Shown: positions 6,572 to 10,276 of the stretch, in pieces
How the letters are laid out: every line of letters begins with the position of its first letter
Numbering within the stretch: the stretch's first letter is position 1
Source: UMGS1279 sp045630265
GTDB taxonomy: Bacteria > Bacillota > Clostridia > Oscillospirales > Acutalibacteraceae
Length of the DNA: 10,276 nt
Direction of reading: 5' to 3'
Assembly: GCA_045630265.1 (NCBI GenBank)
Contig: JAZQSV010000032.1
Span: forward strand, 1-10,276
Made by a program: the position numbers and the translations under genes
The notes under the pieces: model-generated
What the model saw: only the letters and a program-made list of their open reading frames with translations
What the model was told of the DNA's origin: nothing
Database searches by the model: none

Positions 6572-8587
6572 TTAAGGCAAAAGCTCGTAATAGTCCTTGG
6601 TTGAATCAACCGTTTCGTCTGTAAAGAAGTAGGAATTAAAAATCGACTTCAAAAGTCCACCACTATAAGTGCTGAACTGTCCGTGCTCAATGATAACGGC
6701 AACGGCAATTTCGGGGTCGTCGTAAGGAGCAAATGCAACGAAAACAGTATGGTCCTTTTTCCCCGTTACCTGCGCAGTACCCGTTTTGCCGCCAACCTTA
6801 ATTGGATAATCGCTGAATATTCGGCTACCGGTACCATCCTCAGTAACCGACAGCATACCCTCTTTAACGGTGTCAAAAATATCATCATCAATTTTAACCT
6901 GTGATAGCACCTCGGGTTTATTTTGCTCCAAAACCTTGTCCTGCGAATAGGTTACGTATTTATCAATAAGTGTAGTTTTGTACCTTGTTCCCGAATTTGC
7001 AATGGTGGCGGTGTAGGATGCAAGCTGCAATGGGGTAAAGGCGTTATCCATTTGTCCTATTGCCGCCTGAATTGTATAACCTTCATACCATTCATCACGG
7101 CTCATAGGTCCTGCTAAAGTTCCCTTGCTTTCTCCAACCTCTACGCCGGTTTTTACACCAAGACCAAAGTCTAGGCAGTAATCGTTCATTTTGGTTATAC
7201 CAAGTCGCCTGCCTACATCAAAAAAGTAATAGTTACAAGATTTTGAAAGAGCAGGAAGTAGCCCTATATTATAATGCACGTGCATGCAGCTTGGCTGGAA
7301 ATCTGCATAGTATTTATATTTTCCAACACAGCGTATTGTTTCATCGGGGGTAATAACACCCTCCTGAAGTGCGGCTAAGGCCACCGCCGGCTTAAATGTA
7401 GAGCCGGGCGGATAGGTGCCGTTAAAGGCCCTGTCGAAAAGGGGCTTGTCTTTATTTTCTAAAAGTGAATTGTAATCTTCCTTATACTGAGTATAGTTAT
7501 AGGTAGGATAGTTAACCGAGGCGATAATTCCGCCGGTTTTAACGTTTACCGCAACCGCCGCACCGGCAGAAGCATAAACCTTATCCTGCCGCATTAGCTC
7601 AATAGTATCGGCAAGTGCCTTTTGGGATGAAAGCTGAACGGTTTTGTCAATGGTAAGTCGCACCGAGTTACCAGGAATGGGCTCCTTTGTTACCTCGCTT
7701 GAAAGAATAACGCCGCTTGAATTTATACGGTAGGTTATCTCACCGTCAGTACCACGAAGTTTGTCCTCGCAAACCCTTTCAATGCCGCTTTTTCCGATTT
7801 TATCGTTGTAGCTGTAACCCTTTTTCTTGTACTCATCCCACTCCTCGGCATAGATGGGACCTACGTTGCCAATAATGTGGGGAGCAACAGCGTTGTCCGA
7901 ATATTCCCTGAACGAGGCAATTTCTACCGAAACACCATTTTCAAAAAAGTGAGAGTTTTCGGAAATGTACACCATATTACTGCTGGATATATCTTCAGCA
8001 AAGGTAAATGGTGCAGAAACTGAAAACCCCGCCCTATCCATGGTGTAGCGAACGCCCATTATAACCCTTTGCTCCTCTTTGGTTTTGTTTTCAAGACCAT
8101 ACTTTTTAACCATTTCGTCAAAACAATTTTGGGCAGTGGCATAGTGAGCAAGACCTAAAACGCTCTTAAGGCGGGAAACGGCCGACTCGCTGTCTGCCAT
8201 AAAGCCGTAGGGAGCCGATTTTTCTAAAGGCAAGTCATCGGCTTGGCTACCATCCTTCAGCAAAAGGGTAAGTTTGTAAATTACCTCGTTTATCGTTGTT
8301 TTGCTGATGGAAGCGTAGTTGAAAACTATGTTGTAGCCCTCGCGGTTGGTAGCAATGGGTCTTCCGTAATAGTCTAAAATTTCGCCCCTTACCGCCTTGA
8401 TAGGGGCAGTTATGGTGCTAATTCCCTTTGCCTGCTCGGTGTACTTTTCTTTGGAGGAAACCTGTAAATTAAAGGAGCGACCAAAGAAAATAAGAAAGCT
8501 TAAAATGCAACAAATTATAAGGGTTAGCATACGTGTTTTATCACGCTTTCTTACCCTTTTAATAAAGTCTGTATAGGTTTCACGCAA
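6572..8587 (-). CDS. mrdA: Penicillin-binding protein 2, class B transpeptidase of the elongasome
   Basis: This membrane-anchored D,D-transpeptidase cross-links peptidoglycan during lateral wall growth, normally with RodA and the MreBCD complex. At 671 residues it has a typical size. A short basic cytoplasmic tail (to R19) precedes one membrane helix (about 21-36). The dimerisation/pedestal domain starts with IKAVRGEILDYYGRPIAT (63-80) and runs to about 300. The transpeptidase domain has all three penicillin-binding motifs: S396-T-F-K399 with catalytic Ser396, S450-C-N452, and K601-T-G-T604. The start is a TTG: a full GGAGGTGA site lies 6 nt upstream, and the next Met (residue 20) would lose the basic tail. 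It lies 38 nt after mreD. The location beside mreCD supports the elongation-type assignment over a division (FtsI) or sporulation (SpoVD) role. Confidence 0.93.
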   Translation of the reverse strand: MRETYTDFIKRVRKRDKTRMLTLIICCILSFLIFFGRSFNLQVSSKEKYTEQAKGISTITAPIKAVRGEILDYYGRPIATNREGYNIVFNYASISKTTINEVIYKLTLLLKDGSQADDLPLEKSAPYGFMADSESAVSRLKSVLGLAHYATAQNCFDEMVKKYGLENKTKEEQRVIMGVRYTMDRAGFSVSAPFTFAEDISSSNMVYISENSHFFENGVSVEIASFREYSDNAVAPHIIGNVGPIYAEEWDEYKKKGYSYNDKIGKSGIERVCEDKLRGTDGEITYRINSSGVILSSEVTKEPIPGNSVRLTIDKTVQLSSQKALADTIELMRQDKVYASAGAAVAVNVKTGGIIASVNYPTYNYTQYKEDYNSLLENKDKPLFDRAFNGTYPPGSTFKPAVALAALQEGVITPDETIRCVGKYKYYADFQPSCMHVHYNIGLLPALSKSCNYYFFDVGRRLGITKMNDYCLDFGLGVKTGVEVGESKGTLAGPMSRDEWYEGYTIQAAIGQMDNAFTPLQLASYTATIANSGTRYKTTLIDKYVTYSQDKVLEQNKPEVLSQVKIDDDIFDTVKEGMLSVTEDGTGSRIFSDYPIKVGGKTGTAQVTGKKDHTVFVAFAPYDDPEIAVAVIIEHGQFSTYSGGLLKSIFNSYFFTDETVDSTKDYYELLP

Positions 8588-8593
8588 AGAAAA

Positions 8594-8601
8594 TCACCTC
8601 C
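8594..8601 (-). promoter_or_regulatory. Strong ribosome binding site that sets a TTG start for PBP2
   Basis: On the minus strand GGAGGTGA, a full match to the anti-Shine-Dalgarno sequence, lies 6 nt before the TTG at 8587-8585. No ATG or GTG start is equally placed. Pairing a rare start codon with an ideal site may tune PBP2 output. Confidence 0.85.
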
Positions 8602-8625
8602 GAAAATAAACTTAAAGTAAGTGCG

Positions 8626-9150
8626 TTAGCTATTATGTATTATGTACTTTTTGCAAAGGTATTTTAGAAAATAATAAAAGGGAATAACAAAGGTTGCGGT
8701 GTAAATAAGGGACGGTATTTCGTACTTAAATAGAATGAGAAAGGGCGAGCTGTCCCCCGCTATTAGGGTAAAAATAAACCATCTTGTAAGAAAATAGGTA
8801 AGACAGATTAAAAAGCCGCCCAGTATTGCCGCCTTTATATTTTTGTTGAAAAAATAGTGGAATAAAAGACCTGCACCAACTCCAATTACAGAGAAAAAAA
8901 CTGTGTTGAAAATTCGACTGTCTGCCATAAAAATATCTAAACCGATGCCGAATAGTATACCAAAACAAAAACCCACCCACTCTTTTAAAAAGCAGGAAAT
9001 AACAATTAAAAGGGGTAAAAGGAGCAGCGGTGTTGCGCTTCCGACCCTTAAGGATAAAAAGGGTACCCTTTGAAGAATAAAGGTAGAAAGGGAGGCAAGT
9101 CCTAAAATGCCGTAAATGTACGGATGATATTTTTCAACGTAGTTTATCAT
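8626..9150 (-). CDS. mreD: Rod shape-determining protein MreD
   Basis: This small integral membrane part of the elongasome works with MreC and MreB to guide lateral wall synthesis. At 174 residues it has the usual length. About six hydrophobic helices can be seen, near 11-28, 38-55, 57-75, 82-101, 107-131 and 147-166. The segment FGIGLDIFMADSRIFNT (67-83), with Gly-Leu-Asp after a helix, matches the conserved MreD loop. MreD sequences diverge strongly, so the call rests on this segment, topology, length and position between mreC and the PBP2 gene. The ATG is preceded by AGGAGG. Spacing is 39 nt from mreC and 38 nt to PBP2, consistent with one operon. Confidence 0.9.
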   Translation of the reverse strand: MINYVEKYHPYIYGILGLASLSTFILQRVPFLSLRVGSATPLLLLPLLIVISCFLKEWVGFCFGILFGIGLDIFMADSRIFNTVFFSVIGVGAGLLFHYFFNKNIKAAILGGFLICLTYFLTRWFIFTLIAGDSSPFLILFKYEIPSLIYTATFVIPFYYFLKYLCKKYIIHNS

Positions 9151-9189
9151 AATGCCGCCCTCCTTTTACTTTTTTGCTTTGGTTTTTAC

Positions 9190-10035
9190 CTATTTGGCCT
9201 GACCCTGTCCGGAGAAATATTTAATAACCATAACCTCTCTAAGCTCGGAGAAATCTACCACCGGCGTTACCACCGCATATAAAGAGGTGTTTACTTTTTC
9301 GTTGTGAATACTATCAACCGTGCCAATAATAATGCCCTCGGGGAAAACGCCGCCGCCCGCAGTTACAATAAAGTCGCCGCTTGCAACGCCCGAGCTTCTA
9401 AGAATGTTTACCATTTTGGTTTTGCCCTTTTCGGCCAGAGATAATTCCCCCGAAACGATTCCAACGTCATCGGTTCTTTTATCAATTCCGCCGACCTTGA
9501 TGTTTGCATCCATAATGGTAGTCACTTTGGAGTATGAGGGATTAACCTCTGAAACGTAGCCGACAAGACCCGCCTCGGTTATAACGGGGTCGTGTATTTC
9601 TATTCCGTTTAAACTTCCTCTGTTAATTACAAAGGATCCGTAGGGGTCCTCGGAATTTCGGGAGATAAGGTTGGCCGGCTCTAAAACAAAGTCAGGCTTT
9701 TGTTCCTTAATATCAAGGTACTTTTTATAAAACTCGTTTTCTTTAAGCACCGACTGATAATCTACAAGCTGTTCGTTAAGCTTTGCAATATCGGACTTAA
9801 GCTTTATATTTTCAAGCATTATTTCCTCGCCCTTGTAGAGCTTTTTGTAGGTATCATCCACCCAGTTGGAAATTTTGGAAACACCGCTTTGCACAGAGGT
9901 AACAATGGCACCAATTATACTGTTTTGAGGGGTTATGGATATTCCAATAAAATATCCCAGTAGCGCCAGTGCCAAAACACAAGCGGTAACAGACACCATT
10001 ATTTTAAATTTTTTACTGCGAAAGAAAAACCGCAT
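9190..10035 (-). CDS. mreC: Rod shape-determining protein MreC
   Basis: This bitopic membrane protein is a scaffold of the elongasome, linking cytoplasmic MreB/MreD to PBP2 outside the membrane. At 281 residues it has the normal length. A basic N-terminus (R2 to K11) precedes one membrane helix (about 13-32). A predicted coiled coil (about 70-105) contains IKLKSDIAKLNEQLVDYQSV. The two-part beta domain follows (about 117-274), with the family motifs ITEAGLVGYVSEV (152-164) and TAGGGVFPEGIIIG (225-238). It ends in a short GQGQAK tail. The ATG has AGGAG 7 nt upstream. It is the first visible gene of the cluster; mreB, which commonly precedes it, is not within the 241 nt to the window edge. Confidence 0.96.
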   Translation of the reverse strand: MRFFFRSKKFKIMVSVTACVLALALLGYFIGISITPQNSIIGAIVTSVQSGVSKISNWVDDTYKKLYKGEEIMLENIKLKSDIAKLNEQLVDYQSVLKENEFYKKYLDIKEQKPDFVLEPANLISRNSEDPYGSFVINRGSLNGIEIHDPVITEAGLVGYVSEVNPSYSKVTTIMDANIKVGGIDKRTDDVGIVSGELSLAEKGKTKMVNILRSSGVASGDFIVTAGGGVFPEGIIIGTVDSIHNEKVNTSLYAVVTPVVDFSELREVMVIKYFSGQGQAK

Positions 10036-10136
10036 TGTGCCACTCCTTTTGAAAAAAATTGAAGGGTTTTATTTTAAAATTAGGTAAATCAAAAATAAGA
10101 TTAAGGTTAAAATGCTCCACTGAAAAAAATCTATTG

Positions 10137-10276
10137 TTAAAAAGCAGAGAATTTTTGTCGCGGCTAGGCAAAAACGCAGCCAATATTTTCTATATTGGCG
10201 AGTATTTTAACAACGAAGAAATACTCAATTTCATATTCCCACATTAAAAAGCAGAGAATTTTCGTTTATACGAGGC
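10137..10276. repeat. Tandem or dispersed repeat unit, period 107 nt (second copy cut by window edge)
   Basis: The 19-mer TTAAAAAGCAGAGAATTTT occurs at 10137-10155 and, identically, at 10244-10262, an offset of 107 nt. The following 14 nt differ (TGTCGCGGC versus CGTTTATAC) but both end in AGGC in the same register, the second copy stopping exactly at the window end. This suggests one full unit (10137-10243) plus the start of a second. The unit contains two perfect hairpins. It resembles an intergenic repeat element; its full extent and number of copies are not visible. Confidence 0.65.
10179..10226. repeat. Two back-to-back perfect hairpins inside the repeat unit
   Basis: The first stem is GCCAATAT (10179-10186) with ATATTGGC (10192-10199) around a 5-nt loop. 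The second is GAGTATTT (10200-10207) with AAATACTC (10219-10226) around an 11-nt loop. They abut with no base between. On the minus strand the first hairpin is followed by TGCGTTTTTG, so it could act as a weak terminator for a gene upstream of mreC. Two contiguous 8-bp perfect stems are unlikely by chance and suggest selected RNA or DNA structure. Confidence 0.7.

Larger units (their letters stand above)
10036..10276. other. Non-coding region upstream of mreC, AT-rich then repeat-bearing
   Basis: No convincing gene is present. The first 100 nt (to about 10136) are AT-rich and hold the mreC ribosome binding site; I see no pair of -35/-10 boxes with good spacing for mreC on the minus strand. 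The rest contains the repeat unit and paired hairpins listed separately. An open frame at 10059-10247 on the plus strand has no ribosome binding site, reads through the hairpins and is probably spurious. The upstream neighbour of mreC lies beyond the window. Confidence 0.7.

Noticed and set aside
10059..10247. Plus-strand open frame of 62 codons upstream of mreC
   Set aside because: No ribosome binding site, translates the repeat and both hairpins, and has no recognisable protein features.
10137..10276. CRISPR array
   Set aside because: Only a 19-nt repeat with a spacing of 88 nt, a structured non-spacer-like interval, and no cas genes; the period is too long.

Overview
The window looks like chromosomal core sequence from a low-to-moderate-GC, Gram-positive-type bacterium, most likely a gut-type member of Clostridia. 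This is inferred from AGGAGG-type ribosome binding sites, sigma-A promoters, a lipoprotein signal peptide, the order mreC-mreD-PBP2, and a ProB without a PUA domain. No marker gene here allows a finer placement.

Layout. A single plus-strand gene (151-1539) encodes a MATE-family multidrug/cation efflux pump. It has its own promoter and a leader of about 90 nt. A bidirectional hairpin terminator (1561-1589) separates it from everything else, which lies on the minus strand. Reading the minus strand from right to left: about 240 nt of non-coding sequence with a structured repeat (10036-10276), then mreC, mreD, a class B penicillin-binding protein 2 (mrdA-like), an unassigned lipoprotein, and the complete proline pathway proB-proA-proC. 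Gaps in this run are at most 39 nt, with no terminator visible until a strong hairpin just past proC (3030-3055). The seven genes may therefore be co-transcribed. After that hairpin comes a two-gene sdpR-sdpI type operon: an ArsR-family repressor and a membrane immunity/signalling protein with an extra C-terminal domain.

How the genes work together. MreC, MreD and PBP2 are elongasome parts that build the lateral cell wall. ProB, ProA and ProC convert glutamate to proline. The lipoprotein between the two blocks has no recognised function. The sdpRI pair resembles the Bacillus subtilis immunity module, in which SdpR represses its own operon and SdpI relieves this at the membrane; no toxin genes (sdpABC) are in the window.

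Most unusual features. (1) The sdpRI promoter is built into the proC terminator: a perfect TTGACA lies in the hairpin loop and a perfect TATAAT lies 17 nt downstream, just past the T-rich tail. (2) A repeat with a period of 107 nt and two back-to-back perfect hairpins lies upstream of mreC. (3) The SdpI homologue carries a seventh membrane helix and an extra domain of about 110 residues. I see no clear new defence or mobile system; most of the window is ordinary housekeeping sequence.
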